The notes: a model not told the origin generated them from the sequence alone. DNA of 64,000 nucleotides from Microbacterium murale (GCF_030815955.1 NZ_JAUSXK010000001.1:372001-436000); one strand, 5' to 3'; positions 26,405-36,725 are shown, numbered from the stretch's first letter. Made by a program: numbers and translations.

Positions 26405-27969
26405 GCGTTCGCTTTCTGATTCGTGGAGGTCATGCTGCGCATGAGCGCCTCCGGAGTTGCCTGGTCAGCGGGGATGCAGTCGGTGACGCGCCCCTCGAAG
26501 ATCGTGTAGATGCGGTCGGAGATGCCCATCAGCTCCGGCAGCTCGCTGGAGATGACGATGACGCCCTTCCCGGATGCCGCGAGCTCGTTGATGATCGAGT
26601 AGATCTCGTACTTCGCACCGACGTCGATGCCGCGGGTCGGCTCATCGAGGATCAGCAGATCGGGGTCGGTGAACATCCACTTGGCGAGGACGACCTTCTG
26701 TTGGTTTCCGCCGGAGAGCTTGTTGACGCCCTCCTCGACCGATGGCGTCTTGATCCGCAGCGCCTTGCGATACCGCTCTGCAACCGCGAACTCCTCGCGG
26801 TCGTCGACGACGCCGCGCTTGGCGATCTTCGACAGCTTCGCGGAGACGACCGCGCGCTTGATGGTGTCGAGCAGGTTCAGTCCGAGCGTCTTGCGGTCTT
26901 CACTGACATACGCGAGTCCGTGGCGGATGGCGCTCGAGACGTCGCGGAGCTCGATCTCCTCACCGTCCTTGAACATCTGGCCGCCGAGGAAGTTGCCGTA
27001 CGAGCGGCCGAAGATGCTGCGGGCGAATTCGGTGCGTCCGGCGCCCATGAGCCCCGCGATGCCGACGACTTCGCCGCGGCGGACGGTCAGCCCTGATCCC
27101 TTGACGACCATGCGCTCAGCGACGGTCGGATGCTGCACCCACCAGTCCTTGACCTCGAAGAAGACTTCGCCGATCTCCGGTGTGCGGTCGGGATACCGGC
27201 TCTCGAGCGAACGCCCGACCATACCGCGGATGATGCGGTCCTCGTTGATCTCGCCCTTGGTGATGTCTAGGGTCTCGACGGTGCGACCGTCGCGGATGAT
27301 CGTGATCTCGTCGGCGATCTGCTCGATCTCGTTGAGCTTGTGGCTGATCATGATCGACGCGATGCCCTTGGCCTTGAGCCCGAGGATCAGATCGAGCAGG
27401 TGCTGCGAGTCGTTCTCGTTCAGCGCGGCGGTCGGCTCGTCGAGGATGAGCAGCCGTACGTCCTTGTTGAGCGCCTTGGCGATCTCGATGAGCTGCTGCT
27501 TGCCGACGCCGAGGTGCTTGATCGCGATATCGGGATCCTCGTTGAGGCCGACGCGGGCGAGCAGTTCAGTCGCACGCGTCTTGGCTGCGCTCCAGTCGAT
27601 GACACCGCCGCTCGCGATCTCGTTGCCGAGGAAGATGTTCTCGGTGATCGAGAGCTCGGGGATCAAGGCGAGCTCCTGATGGATGATCGCAATGCCGGCC
27701 TGCTCGCTGGCCACGATGTCCTTGAAGCGCTGCTCCTCGCCGTAGAGGAGGATGTCGCCGTCGTACGAGCCGTACGGGTAGACCCCGGACAGCACCTTCA
27801 TCAGAGTCGACTTGCCTGCACCGTTCTCACCGCAGATGGCGTGGATCTCACCCGCGCGTACGGTGATCGAGACATCGGAGAGTGCTTTGACTCCCGGGAA
27901 CTCCTTGGTGATGCCCCGCATCTCCAAGATGGGCCCCGACACTGCTGGCATCGCTGCTGTGCTGCTCAC
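26401..27969 (-). CDS. Sugar ABC transporter ATPase, MmsA/XylG type, two ABC domains (system 1)
   Basis: 522 aa with tandem ATPase domains. Domain 1 has Walker [11 protein letters not shown] and Walker [14 protein letters not shown]. Domain 2 has the signature [14 protein letters not shown] and [18 protein letters not shown]; as usual in this family its Walker A is degenerate ([10 protein letters not shown]). GTG start with AGGAAG five bases upstream. First gene of the importer operon, with a promoter and LacI operator 30-85 bases upstream. Confidence 0.95.
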   Translation of the reverse strand: MSSTAAMPAVSGPILEMRGITKEFPGVKALSDVSITVRAGEIHAICGENGAGKSTLMKVLSGVYPYGSYDGDILLYGEEQRFKDIVASEQAGIAIIHQELALIPELSITENIFLGNEIASGGVIDWSAAKTRATELLARVGLNEDPDIAIKHLGVGKQQLIEIAKALNKDVRLLILDEPTAALNENDSQHLLDLILGLKAKGIASIMISHKLNEIEQIADEITIIRDGRTVETLDITKGEINEDRIIRGMVGRSLESRYPDRTPEIGEVFFEVKDWWVQHPTVAERMVVKGSGLTVRRGEVVGIAGLMGAGRTEFARSIFGRSYGNFLGGQMFKDGEEIELRDVSSAIRHGLAYVSEDRKTLGLNLLDTIKRAVVSAKLSKIAKRGVVDDREEFAVAERYRKALRIKTPSVEEGVNKLSGGNQQKVVLAKWMFTDPDLLILDEPTRGIDVGAKYEIYSIINELAASGKGVIVISSELPELMGISDRIYTIFEGRVTDCIPADQATPEALMRSMTSTNQKANA

Positions 27970-28001
27970 GGATCTTCCTCGATACTTGACGGCCGTTCTT
28001 A

Positions 28002-28054
28002 ATGTGACCGTTCACATGAGACACAATATTGCGCCTCTTGATCCCCGGTGTCAA
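28002..28054 (-). promoter_or_regulatory. Promoter and LacI operator of monosaccharide importer 1
   Basis: -35 TTGACA (complement of 28049-28054), 17-base spacer, -10 CAATAT (complement of 28026-28031). The operator ATGTGACCGTTCACAT (28002-28017) has perfect 6-bp arms and sits just after the expected start of transcription. The same motif precedes the LacI gene upstream, linking the regulator to this operon. Confidence 0.7.
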
Positions 28055-28101
28055 GTAGAGGTCGTCCGTCGTTGCGCTATCGAGACGCGACGGTCACGAT
28101 G

Positions 28102-29115
28102 TCAGCGCGATGAGCTGGAGGATCGCAGGCGCAGCTGCGGTACGACGGGTCCGAACTCCGGAACATCCTCACCGCGGATCTGCGCAAGCAGGATATGCAC
28201 TGCGCGCTGACCCAAGGACGGAAAATCCTGATGCACGGTCGTGAGCGGCGGCCAGACGTGAGCCGCGACGGGTATGTCATCGAAGCCCACGACGCTGACC
28301 TGGCGCGGCACGTCGATGCCGGCATCCCTGAATCCGTGCATCAGCCCGATCGCCATCAGGTCGTTCGCCGCGAACACGGCGGTGAAATCCGGGCGGCGTG
28401 CGAGCTCGGTACCGGCGAAGTGGCCGAAGTCCGCCGTCCAGTCCCCCCGGATCGGCGGAAAGGTGGGCAGATCGGCCTCACGCAGGGCATCGAGGTATCC
28501 GCGCATGCGCGACTCGGCCTCGATCCAGTCCTGCGGCCCCGCCAGGTGGACGATGTCGCTGTGACCCAACGAGATCAGGTGCTCGGTGACCGCTCGTGCA
28601 CCGGCAACCTGGTCCGCCGATAGCGAGAACCCGTCCGAACCGGAGGCGGTCTGAAGGCTGACGAAGGGCACACCGACGGCCATGCCGCGCAGCACGTTGA
28701 ACACCCTCACCTGCGGAGCAAGAACGACGATACCGCTGACTTGCTCCCGCCCGAGCTGTCGGATCGCATCCCCGATCGCCTCGGGCGTCGTGGCCGGCAA
28801 GTTGACCGTGGTCACGGAGTACCCCTCGACGCGCGCGGCATCCTCGATGCTCGCGATCGACGACGTCGGACCGAACTCGCCGATCGTGGCCGACAGCACG
28901 CCGATGGTCCGCGATCGGCTGGTGACAAGCGCCCGCGCTGCGAGATTCGGCTTGTAGTCGAGGACGGCAATGGCGTCCTGCACGCGCTTCTTCGTCTCAG
29001 GACGAATGCTGGGATGGTCATTCAGGACCCTCGAAACGGTCTGATGCGAGACCCCGGCGAGACGCGCGACGTCACGGATGCTGGGCAGCCGTGCGCGCTC
29101 AGAGGCGTTTGACAT
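28102..29115 (-). CDS. LacI-family repressor of monosaccharide importer 1
   Basis: 337 aa from ATG 29115, chosen because GGAGGAGG lies seven bases upstream; longer starts would remove it from the leader. The helix-turn-helix is IRDVARLAGVSHQTVSRVLN, with a hinge helix (AIAVLDYKPNLAARALVTS) and a sugar-sensor domain (FAANDLMAIGLMHGFRDAG, VSVVGFDDIPVAAHVWPPLT). C-terminal run of serines and arginines. It lies just upstream of the importer operon on the same strand; shared operators indicate it controls both itself and the importer. Confidence 0.94.
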   Translation of the reverse strand: MSNASERARLPSIRDVARLAGVSHQTVSRVLNDHPSIRPETKKRVQDAIAVLDYKPNLAARALVTSRSRTIGVLSATIGEFGPTSSIASIEDAARVEGYSVTTVNLPATTPEAIGDAIRQLGREQVSGIVVLAPQVRVFNVLRGMAVGVPFVSLQTASGSDGFSLSADQVAGARAVTEHLISLGHSDIVHLAGPQDWIEAESRMRGYLDALREADLPTFPPIRGDWTADFGHFAGTELARRPDFTAVFAANDLMAIGLMHGFRDAGIDVPRQVSVVGFDDIPVAAHVWPPLTTVHQDFPSLGQRAVHILLAQIRGEDVPEFGPVVPQLRLRSSSSSR

Positions 29116-29131
29116 CACGCGGCCTCCTCCC

Positions 29132-29147
29132 ATGTGCACGATCACAT
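29132..29147. promoter_or_regulatory. LacI operator in front of its own gene
   Basis: ATGTGCACGATCACAT, a dyad around CG with six of eight paired positions, matching the importer operator at 28002-28017 (ATGTGA..CG..TCACAT pattern). It lies just downstream of a -10-like CATAAT (complement of 29157-29162) and upstream of the ribosome site, which suits autorepression. Confidence 0.6.
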
Positions 29148-29217
29148 CGTCAGTTCATTATGTCTGCTTGCGACGATCAGTGCACGTCAAGGACTCGCGG
29201 ATCGCGGTCGAAGGATG

Positions 29218-30447
29218 TCAGGCCCTCGGGGCCCTGGAAACCGGATCACTCAGCAGCGACTCGAAGGCGAGCTCGGCCGGTGCGATCTGCATCAGATGCG
29301 ATCTCATGTGCGCTCGTTCGAGTCGGACGGTGCGCCCCTCAGCCCCCACAGGGTGCAGTCGGACAGCCGCCGACAGCCGCTCTCTGCTCGTGGCCAGCAG
29401 CACGCCGAGGTACCCGGACAGCACGACCATCTGGGGCGCGAACGCGTTGACGAAGTTGGTCAGCGCGACCGAGAGCACATCCACTTGTCGTGCCACCTCG
29501 GCGAGGGTGACGGGGTCGCGCACCAGGCCGAGTTCGATGTCGAGCTCATCCTCGTCGAGGCCCCGCCTGCCCAGCAGCGCGAGCACTTTCGCCGGATGCA
29601 CCTCGACCTGGAGGCACCCGCGGCGCCCGCAGGAGCAGAGGGCGCCTGACGTGTTGACGACCGTGTGACCGAACTCCCCCGCGAACCCCGACGTGCCACG
29701 CACCAGGGCACCGTCGAGGACCAGCCCGCCGCCGATGCCGTTCATGGAACCGCTCAGATAGAGCACGTTGTCGACGTCTCGTCCGACGCCGAACCGCGTC
29801 TCCGCCATCGCGCCGACGCTGGTGTCGTTGCCGACTGTCACCTCCATGCCGATCGCATCGGCGAGTCGGTGCGCCAGGTTCTCCCTGCGCCAGCCGAGCG
29901 AGGGCGACAGCAGCACCGTCCCGCCGCTGTCCACCAGGCCGGGAACGGCGACGCCTGCGCCGACGAGTCGGTAGTGGCGATCGATGTCCGCGCGCATGCC
30001 GTCGACCAACGAGGAGGTGAGCTGCGCGAAACGTCTCGGGTTCGGGGGCTTGGCGAGGTCGTGGCGGACCCGCGAATGCACCGCTCCGCCAAGGCCGACC
30101 AGCGCCACGGAGACGGCGTGCGGGTCAGCACTGACACTCAGCGCGACGACCCTGTCCTCGGCCGCGACGCCCAGCGACGGACGACCGGCTCGGCCGGTGG
30201 GCTTCACCGACGTCTCGCAGACGACCTGCAGATCGAGGAGCTCTTGCACCAGCGCCGTCACGGTCGAGCGGGTCAGTCCTGTCCAGGCACCGATCTCCGA
30301 TCGGGACAGGGCACCGCGGCCGTGCACCAGCTGCAGCACGGCCGACAGATTCTGCTGCCGCACGTCCTCGTTCGTCGTGCGCGCCGCCGGCCGAGCAGTT
30401 GCCGGCGCAACGAGATCGCGATCCGCCGTATCTTGGCGCGCGGCCAT
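29218..30447 (-). CDS. ROK-family transcriptional regulator (NagC/XylR type)
   Basis: 409 aa. N-terminal winged helix-turn-helix (LSRSEIGAWTGLTRSTVTAL), then a ROK sugar-kinase-like fold with GAGVAVPGLVDSGG and GEFGHTVVNTSGALCSCGRRGC, which supplies the family's zinc-binding Cys residues (HTVVN, CSCGRRGC). Start ATG 30447 shares one base with the stop of the ATPase gene upstream (TGATG), so the two are coupled. Probably senses a sugar carried by the neighbouring importers. Confidence 0.92.
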   Translation of the reverse strand: MAARQDTADRDLVAPATARPAARTTNEDVRQQNLSAVLQLVHGRGALSRSEIGAWTGLTRSTVTALVQELLDLQVVCETSVKPTGRAGRPSLGVAAEDRVVALSVSADPHAVSVALVGLGGAVHSRVRHDLAKPPNPRRFAQLTSSLVDGMRADIDRHYRLVGAGVAVPGLVDSGGTVLLSPSLGWRRENLAHRLADAIGMEVTVGNDTSVGAMAETRFGVGRDVDNVLYLSGSMNGIGGGLVLDGALVRGTSGFAGEFGHTVVNTSGALCSCGRRGCLQVEVHPAKVLALLGRRGLDEDELDIELGLVRDPVTLAEVARQVDVLSVALTNFVNAFAPQMVVLSGYLGVLLATSRERLSAAVRLHPVGAEGRTVRLERAHMRSHLMQIAPAELAFESLLSDPVSRAPRA

Positions 30448-31973
30448 CAGTGCCCTGCCATCATGTGTCGCATGAGCAACTCCTGCGTCGCATCGGCCCT
30501 GGTCACTTCGGCGGTGATGCGCCCGTCTGCGAGGGTGTACACACGGTCGGAGAGCCCGATCACCTCTGGGAGCTCCGAGGAGATGACGATGATCGCCTTG
30601 CCCTGCGCCGCGAGTTCGTTGATCAGACCGTAGATCTCGTACTTGGCACCGACGTCGATGCCGCGGGTGGGTTCATCGAGGATGAGCACCTCCGGGTTGC
30701 TGAAGATCCATTTCGACAGCACGACCTTCTGCTGGTTCCCGCCCGAGAGCGTCGCCGTCGCCGCGCTCACGCTCGGGGTCTTGATGTTCATCTTGTAGCG
30801 ATACGCCTCGGCGACCTTGCGTTCGCGGACGCCGTCGACCAGCCCGCGGTGAGCGAGTCGCCCCAACGCCACCGAGGAGATGCTCGTCTCCACCGAGGCG
30901 AGCAGGTTGAGTCCGTCCTGCCTGCGATCCTCAGGAGCATAGGCGATGCCGTGACCGATCGTCTCCCGGATCGTGCGCAGCTCGATCTCCTCACCGCGTT
31001 TGAATGCTGATCCGGTGATCGTCGATCCGTAGGAGCGACCGAAGATGCTCATCGCGAGCTCGGTCCGTCCCGCTCCCATGAGACCGGCGATCCCCACGAT
31101 CTCACCCGAGTTCACGTGGAAGCTCACGTCGTCGATCACGACCCGCTGCGGGTCGCTCGGATGATGAACGGTCCAGTTCTCGACGCGGAACAGTTCGTCG
31201 CCGATGTCCGGTTCGCGCGGTGGGAAAAGATCATCGAGTGGGCGGCCCACCATCGCTCGGATGATCCGACTCTCGTCCGTCTCTGGGTCATCGCGACGCA
31301 TCGTCTCGATCGACGCGCCGTCGCGGAGCACGGTGATCCGGTCGGCGATGCTCAGCACCTCCTGCAGCTTGTGCGAGATCAGCACGCAGGTGATCCCCTG
31401 GGCGCGGAACCGGTCGACGAGTACCATCAGCCGATCGGAATCGTCACGCCCGAGCGCAGCGGTCGGTTCGTCGAGGATCAGCAGCCTGACGTCCTTCGCC
31501 AGCGCCTTCGCGATCTCGACCAGCTGCTGCTTGCCTATCCCGAGTTCGGACATCCGCGTCGCCGGGCTCTCTTGGAGACCCACCCTGGCCATGAGCTCGG
31601 CCGCACGGGCATGGGTGCGCTCTTCATCGACGAGCCCGAATCGGGTCATCTCGTGCCCGAGGAAAATGTTCTCGGCTATGGACAGCTGCGGGACGACTGC
31701 CAGCTCCTGGTGCACGATGACGATGCCCTCGGCCTCACTGTCGGCGAGGGAGCGAAACCGCATGTCTCGCCCGTCGAACGTGATCGTGCCCTCGAACGTG
31801 CCGTGCGGATGGACGCCGCTGAGGATCTCCATGAGCGTCGACTTTCCCGCACCATTCTCGCCGCAGATGGCGTGAACCTCACCGCGACGCACCTCGAGAG
31901 ACACGTCTTTCAGCGCCGTCACGCCGCGGAAGCGTTTCGTGACGCCCGACATGCGCAGGACCGTGTCGGGCAT
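30447..31973 (-). CDS. Stand-alone MmsA/XylG-type sugar ABC ATPase
   Basis: 508 aa from ATG 31973 (GAGGTGG upstream). Two intact-looking ABC domains: [41 protein letters not shown] and [18 protein letters not shown]. No permease or binding-protein gene follows; instead the ROK regulator does. It is divergent from a complete importer that has its own ATPase (33382). It may be an alternative ATPase for that importer, or a remnant of a third system. No frameshift or lost motif is seen. Confidence 0.92.
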   Translation of the reverse strand: MPDTVLRMSGVTKRFRGVTALKDVSLEVRRGEVHAICGENGAGKSTLMEILSGVHPHGTFEGTITFDGRDMRFRSLADSEAEGIVIVHQELAVVPQLSIAENIFLGHEMTRFGLVDEERTHARAAELMARVGLQESPATRMSELGIGKQQLVEIAKALAKDVRLLILDEPTAALGRDDSDRLMVLVDRFRAQGITCVLISHKLQEVLSIADRITVLRDGASIETMRRDDPETDESRIIRAMVGRPLDDLFPPREPDIGDELFRVENWTVHHPSDPQRVVIDDVSFHVNSGEIVGIAGLMGAGRTELAMSIFGRSYGSTITGSAFKRGEEIELRTIRETIGHGIAYAPEDRRQDGLNLLASVETSISSVALGRLAHRGLVDGVRERKVAEAYRYKMNIKTPSVSAATATLSGGNQQKVVLSKWIFSNPEVLILDEPTRGIDVGAKYEIYGLINELAAQGKAIIVISSELPEVIGLSDRVYTLADGRITAEVTRADATQELLMRHMMAGH

Positions 31974-32021
31974 CGCACCACCTCTTCGCGTGTCGATCGG
32001 ATTCAGCCATGCTACCGAAAA

Positions 32022-32030
32022 AAATAATTT
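32022..32030. promoter_or_regulatory. AT-rich dyad in the divergent ATPase/importer-2 promoter region
   Basis: AAATAATTT inside an AT-rich run (about 32017-32031), rare for this GC-rich window. ROK regulators of the NagC/XylR type favour A/T-flanked sites, so this is a candidate site for the ROK protein. The region between 31974 and 32149 otherwise shows no gene. Confidence 0.35.
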
Positions 32031-32149
32031 GTCCGCAGGTACGTCAATATGCAATGCTTCGGGTGCGGAAAGCGCTCGAGCGCCGCCCCGCAGCCGACAG
32101 AGTGGTCCGACAGCACGGACCGCCGCCCTTTCAAGGAAGAGAGAACGCT

Positions 32150-33295
32150 ATGAGAAAAGTCCTGCGTGCAGTCGCGACCACAGGTGCCTTCGCACTTGCC
32201 TTCGGACTCGCAGCCTGCGCGGGCAGCCCTGCTCCGTCATCTGAAGGCAACGCCGAGGCGACCGACATCACCGTCGGCGTCGCGATGCCGACGGAGACCA
32301 GCGAACGCTGGATCGCCGACGGCGACGCCGTCAAGTCGCAGCTCGAAGAGGCCGGCTACGACGTCGATCTCCAGTTCGCGAACGACGACATCCCCCGTCA
32401 GCAGCAGCAGCTCGATCAGATGATCACCAACGGTGCCGACATCCTCATCATCGCGTCCATCGACGGCACCGCTCTGGCGACCCAGCTCGAGAACGCCGCG
32501 AGCAAGGGTATTCCGGTCATCGCGTACGACCGGCTCATCAACGGCACCGAGGATGTCGACTTCTACGTCACGTTCGACAACTACACCGTCGGAGTGCAGC
32601 AGGCGCAGTCGCTGCTGCGCGGACTCGGATTCCTCGACGAGAACAACGAGGACACCGGCGCAACAGATCCCAAGGCGATCGAGTTGTTCGCCGGTTCACC
32701 CGACGACAACAACACCAAGTTCTTCTACGAGGGTGCGATCGACACGCTGCAGCCGTACTTCGACGACGGCCGCATCACCGTCACGTCAGGCCAGATCGAC
32801 ATGGACACCGTCTCGACGCTGCGCTGGGATCAGGCCACCGCGCAGAAGCGCATGGAAGACCTGCTCACCAGCACCTATGACGGCGGCTCCAAGCCGCTGG
32901 ACGGAGTGCTGTCGCCCTACGACGGCATCTCCCGCGGCATCATCACCGCCCTCGAGAACGCGGGCTACGGCTCGACGATCGAAGGCGGGCTGCCGGTCGT
33001 CTCCGGTCAGGATGCCGAGATCGCGTCGGTGAAGATGATCGCCGATGGCGTGCAGTACGCGACCATCTTCAAGGACACCCGCAAGCTCGCCACTCAGGCA
33101 GTGGCCGCCGCCGACTCGTTCGCGAAGGGCGAGGAGCCGGAGGCGAACGACACCGAGACGTACGACAACGGCGTGAAGGTCGTCCCGTCCTACCTGCTCG
33201 AGTCCGACATCGTGGTGGCCGATAACATCACCCCGCTGCTGGTCGACTCCGGCTACTGGACCGAAGAAGAGATCGCCGCAGGCGTCGCGGGCTGA
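32150..33295 (+). CDS. Monosaccharide-binding lipoprotein, ChvE type (system 2)
   Basis: 381 aa from ATG 32150 with an AAGGAAGAGAG leader. Lipobox LAAC (Cys23). Fold landmarks match system 1: [57 protein letters not shown] and [20 protein letters not shown]. Here the binding protein comes first, followed by a long hairpin, then the ATPase and permease. Probable monosaccharide ligand, with the residues around the ligand site similar to but not identical to system 1. Confidence 0.93.
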   Translation: MRKVLRAVATTGAFALAFGLAACAGSPAPSSEGNAEATDITVGVAMPTETSERWIADGDAVKSQLEEAGYDVDLQFANDDIPRQQQQLDQMITNGADILIIASIDGTALATQLENAASKGIPVIAYDRLINGTEDVDFYVTFDNYTVGVQQAQSLLRGLGFLDENNEDTGATDPKAIELFAGSPDDNNTKFFYEGAIDTLQPYFDDGRITVTSGQIDMDTVSTLRWDQATAQKRMEDLLTSTYDGGSKPLDGVLSPYDGISRGIITALENAGYGSTIEGGLPVVSGQDAEIASVKMIADGVQYATIFKDTRKLATQAVAAADSFAKGEEPEANDTETYDNGVKVVPSYLLESDIVVADNITPLLVDSGYWTEEEIAAGVAG

Positions 33296-33300
33296 TCCGC

Positions 33301-33350
33301 GTTGTGAAGTCCGTCCGTCGGGGCAAGACCCGACGGACGGACCTCACAAC
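33301..33350 (+). terminator. Long intercistronic hairpin after the system-2 binding protein
   Basis: 22-bp arms (33301-33322 and 33329-33350) with a single mismatch (33308 against 33343) and a six-base loop GCAAGA. It starts five bases after the binding-protein stop and ends about 20 bases before the ATPase ribosome site. It should cut or slow transcription and protect the upstream message, making the binding protein more abundant than the ATPase and permease. Confidence 0.8.
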
Positions 33351-33381
33351 TGCTGTCACCAAATCACAGACAGGAGCTGCG

Positions 33382-34935
33382 ATGTCCGACGCTATCCTCG
33401 AGATGCGCAACATCACCAAGAACTTTCCCGGCGTCAGAGTGCTCGATGACGTCACACTGACCGTCACCAGCGGCGAGATCCACGCGATCTGCGGCGAGAA
33501 CGGCGCCGGAAAATCCACCCTCATGAAGGTGCTCTCGGGCGTGTACCCCCACGGTTCCTTCGACGGATCGATCGTCTTCGACGGCGAACCGCAGCGGTTC
33601 AACGCGATCAAGGACTCCGAGCACGCCGGCATCGTCATCATCCACCAGGAGCTGGCGCTCGTCCCTCACCTCTCGATCGCCGAGAACATCTTCCTCGGCA
33701 ACGAGGTCGTCCACCGCGGATTGATCGACTGGCACGAGGCCAACGCGCGAGCGGCGACGCTCATGGAGCGCGTCGGACTCAATGAGAACCCGACGACGCC
33801 GGTCGGTCAGCTCGGCGTCGGCAAGCAGCAGCTCATCGAGATCGCCAAGGCACTGACGAAGGACGTGCGCCTGCTCATCCTCGACGAGCCCACCGCCGCG
33901 CTCAACGACACCGATTCCGAGCATCTGCTCGGCCTGCTCCGCGGCCTTCGCGAGCAGGGCATCACCTGCATCATCATCAGCCACAAGCTCGGCGAGATCG
34001 TCGACGTCGCCGACTCGACGACGATCATCCGAGACGGGCAGACGATCGAGACGATCGATATGCACGGCCCCGATGCCACGCAGGATCGCATCATCCGCGG
34101 CATGGTCGGCAGGTCGCTGGATCGCCGATTCCCCGAGCGCATTCCGAACATCGGCGAGGAGATCTTCCGCATCGAGAACTGGCGCGTGCTGCATCCGACC
34201 CAGCAGGATCGCGTCGTCGTCGACAACGCCTCCCTGTCGGTGCGCGCGGGCGAGATCATCGGCATCGCAGGCCTCATGGGCGCGGGTCGCACCGAGTTCA
34301 TGATGAGCGTCTTCGGACGCAGCTACGGACGGGATGCCTCGGGGAAGGTCTTCCTGCGCGGCGAGGAGATCTCCACCCGCACGGTGAAGGATGCGATCGG
34401 CAATCGGATCGCCTACGTCTCGGAGGATCGGAAGGAGTACGGCCTCAACCTGATCACCGACATCAAGACGAACATCTCCGCTGCTGCTCTGGGCAACCTG
34501 ACATCCACCGGACCGTTCATCGACCGCAACCGAGAGGTCGAGGTGGCGGAGAAATACCGCAACGACCTCAACATCAAGTCTCGGACGGTCGCCCAGATCG
34601 TCGGAAACCTCTCCGGCGGCAACCAGCAGAAGGTCGTGCTGGCGAAATGGCTCTACACGGATCCGGAGGTCCTGATCCTCGATGAGCCGACCCGTGGCAT
34701 CGACGTCGGAGCGAAGTACGAGATCTACGAGATCATCGGTGCGCTCGCGGCGGCAGGCAAGGCCGTCATCCTCGTCTCCAGCGAACTGCCGGAACTGCTC
34801 GGACTCTCCGATCGCATCTACACCCTCGCCTACGGGCGGATCACCGGGCAGCTTCCCGTCGCGGATGCGACGCAGGAGGCGCTCATGTCCCTCATGACAA
34901 TCGAGAACTCTTCCCCGAAGGAGGCCGCGGCATGA
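33382..34935 (+). CDS. Sugar ABC transporter ATPase, MmsA/XylG type, two ABC domains (system 2)
   Basis: 517 aa from ATG 33382, with AGGAG six bases upstream. Domain 1: [17 protein letters not shown] and [13 protein letters not shown]. Domain 2: [14 protein letters not shown] and [18 protein letters not shown], with a degenerate second Walker A ([10 protein letters not shown]). Long stretches agree with the system-1 ATPase, pointing to duplication. Its stop overlaps the permease ATG by four bases. Confidence 0.95.
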   Translation: MSDAILEMRNITKNFPGVRVLDDVTLTVTSGEIHAICGENGAGKSTLMKVLSGVYPHGSFDGSIVFDGEPQRFNAIKDSEHAGIVIIHQELALVPHLSIAENIFLGNEVVHRGLIDWHEANARAATLMERVGLNENPTTPVGQLGVGKQQLIEIAKALTKDVRLLILDEPTAALNDTDSEHLLGLLRGLREQGITCIIISHKLGEIVDVADSTTIIRDGQTIETIDMHGPDATQDRIIRGMVGRSLDRRFPERIPNIGEEIFRIENWRVLHPTQQDRVVVDNASLSVRAGEIIGIAGLMGAGRTEFMMSVFGRSYGRDASGKVFLRGEEISTRTVKDAIGNRIAYVSEDRKEYGLNLITDIKTNISAAALGNLTSTGPFIDRNREVEVAEKYRNDLNIKSRTVAQIVGNLSGGNQQKVVLAKWLYTDPEVLILDEPTRGIDVGAKYEIYEIIGALAAAGKAVILVSSELPELLGLSDRIYTLAYGRITGQLPVADATQEALMSLMTIENSSPKEAAA

Positions 34936-36155
34936 ACAACGTGTTCACCGAGGTCAAAGACCTGCTGACCCACAACCTGCGCACGTCAGGCATCTACATC
35001 GCTTTCGTCGCGATCATCCTGCTGTTCACGATCCTCACAGGAGGAACGCTGCTCAGCCCGGAGAACGTCACGAACATCGTTCTGCAGAACGCGCACATCC
35101 TGATCATGGCGCTGGGCATGATCCTGGTGATCGTGGGCGGCCACATCGACCTCTCGGTCGGTTCCGTCCTCGCGTTCGCATCCGCCGTCTCCGCCGTGCT
35201 CGTCATCCGCATGGGCATGCCGTGGTGGGTCGGTGTGATCGCCGCCATCGTCGTAGGGATCGTGGTGGGCGCATGGCAGGGGTACTGGGTTGCGTACGTC
35301 GGAATCCCGGCGTTCATCGTCACCCTGGCCGGCATGCTGCTGTTCCGCGGCCTCACCTGGCTGGTGCTCAACAACGTGTCGCTGTCTCCGTTCCCGACCG
35401 ACTACCGCGAGGTCGCCAGCGGGTTCCTGGACGGCCCCTTCGGGACGATCACCGTGGGTCAGGGCGAGGGTCTGATGGCAGTGCCGCAGACCGTCGACAT
35501 CTTCACCCTCGTCATCGGCGTGCTCGCCGTGATCGGCGTCGTCGTCTCGTCGCTGCGCAGTCGTCGCACACGTCAGGGCTACAACCAGATCGTGGAGTCG
35601 ATGCCGCTGTTCGTGCTGAAGCTCGTCGTGATCTCGGCCGTGCTGCTGGCGTTCGCCTGGGCACTGGCGTACAACCGCGGCTTCCCGATCGTCCTGATCA
35701 TCGTCGCGGTGCTCATCCTGATCTATCAGGTGATCGCGAACCGCACGGTGTTCGGTCGCCACGTCTACGCCGTGGGCGGCAATCTCTCGGCCGCCCGTCT
35801 CTCGGGCGTCAACGTGCGCAGCGTGAACTTCTGGATCTTCGTCAACATGGGATTCTTGACCGGCATCGCCGCTGCAGTGTTCTCCTCGCGCTCCAACGGC
35901 GCGCAGCCCGGCATGGGCAACATGTTCGAGCTCGACGTCATCGCGGCGTGCTTCATCGGCGGTGCCTCGACGATGGGCGGAGTCGGACGAGTCGGAGGTG
36001 CGCTGGTAGGCGGCCTCGTGATGGCCGTCATGACGAACGGCATGCAGCTGATGGGCGTACCTCAGTCCAGTCAGCAGATCGTGAAGGGTCTGGTGCTGCT
36101 GCTCGCGGTCGCCTTCGACATCTACAACAAGCGCCGTGCAGGCACTGTGCGCTGA
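34932..36155 (+). CDS. Monosaccharide ABC permease, MmsB/XylH type (system 2)
   Basis: 407 aa, about ten membrane segments. Signatures: [59 protein letters not shown] and [24 protein letters not shown] overlap with the ATPase. Last gene of the system-2 operon, followed by a terminator hairpin at 36169. Confidence 0.93.
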   Translation: MNNVFTEVKDLLTHNLRTSGIYIAFVAIILLFTILTGGTLLSPENVTNIVLQNAHILIMALGMILVIVGGHIDLSVGSVLAFASAVSAVLVIRMGMPWWVGVIAAIVVGIVVGAWQGYWVAYVGIPAFIVTLAGMLLFRGLTWLVLNNVSLSPFPTDYREVASGFLDGPFGTITVGQGEGLMAVPQTVDIFTLVIGVLAVIGVVVSSLRSRRTRQGYNQIVESMPLFVLKLVVISAVLLAFAWALAYNRGFPIVLIIVAVLILIYQVIANRTVFGRHVYAVGGNLSAARLSGVNVRSVNFWIFVNMGFLTGIAAAVFSSRSNGAQPGMGNMFELDVIAACFIGGASTMGGVGRVGGALVGGLVMAVMTNGMQLMGVPQSSQQIVKGLVLLLAVAFDIYNKRRAGTVR

Positions 36156-36168
36156 GCGCTGACGCGAG

Positions 36169-36201
36169 AAGGGAGCGGGGCGCTGTGCGCTCCGCCCCCT
36201 T
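36169..36201. terminator. Terminator between system-2 permease and convergent small gene
   Basis: 14-base arms at 36169-36182 and 36188-36201 with one mismatch and one G-U pair, five-base loop CTGTG. The arms carry A-rich and T-rich outer ends (AAGGG ... CCCTT), so it can serve both strands. Confidence 0.75.
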
Positions 36202-36213
36202 CCGTGCGTGATG

Positions 36214-36633
36214 TCAGACGCGCGGTGCGAGTCCCGCGTACAGGAGGTTCCCGCTCTGCGGGTCTCGCATCACGAGGACCTGGTCGCCCGTCCGCGGGAT
36301 CTCCAGACGCGACACCAGAGTCGCCAGGGCCACCTGCTGGCCGTCGACATCGAGCGTGATCACGATGTGCGGATTGTCGTTGATCGTCTGCCCGGTGTCC
36401 TGGATGGTGAGCACAGTCGCGGTCTGCGTCGGCACACCTGCGGCGCGCAGGCCGGCGACATGCTGGGCCTGGTGCATGGATGCGGTCGCCTGCTGCACCG
36501 ACTCGGTGAACTCGCTGCCCATCATCGCCTTCGTCATCTTCCCGACGAAGCCGCGGCCCTGACCGATGTCGTCGGCCATCTTCATCGCGTCTTCCTGACG
36601 CTGCTGCATCGACTTGCGGTTGAACAGTCCCAT
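36214..36633 (-). CDS. Unknown small soluble protein
   Basis: 139 aa from ATG 36633, chosen because AGGAG lies five bases upstream; a GTG at 36639 is in frame but too close to that site. The N-terminal half is helical and polar (MGLFNRKSMQQRQEDAMKMA, then FTESVQQATASMHQAQHVAG). The C-terminal half (residues about 70-139) reads as a small beta domain (ATVLTIQDTGQTIND, IVITLDVDGQQVALATLVSR). No signal or membrane segment. I do not recognise the family. It is convergent with the importer operon and upstream of nothing co-directional within 500 bases except itself. Confidence 0.7.
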   Translation of the reverse strand: MGLFNRKSMQQRQEDAMKMADDIGQGRGFVGKMTKAMMGSEFTESVQQATASMHQAQHVAGLRAAGVPTQTATVLTIQDTGQTINDNPHIVITLDVDGQQVALATLVSRLEIPRTGDQVLVMRDPQSGNLLYAGLAPRV

Positions 36634-36725
36634 GATCACTCCTGACCTCAGCGGTGTCTTGTTGACACCACGCTAAGCAGGAAGAGCGTGCTCCCGATCA
36701 CGGTTTCAGTGAAGATCTGATGAAC

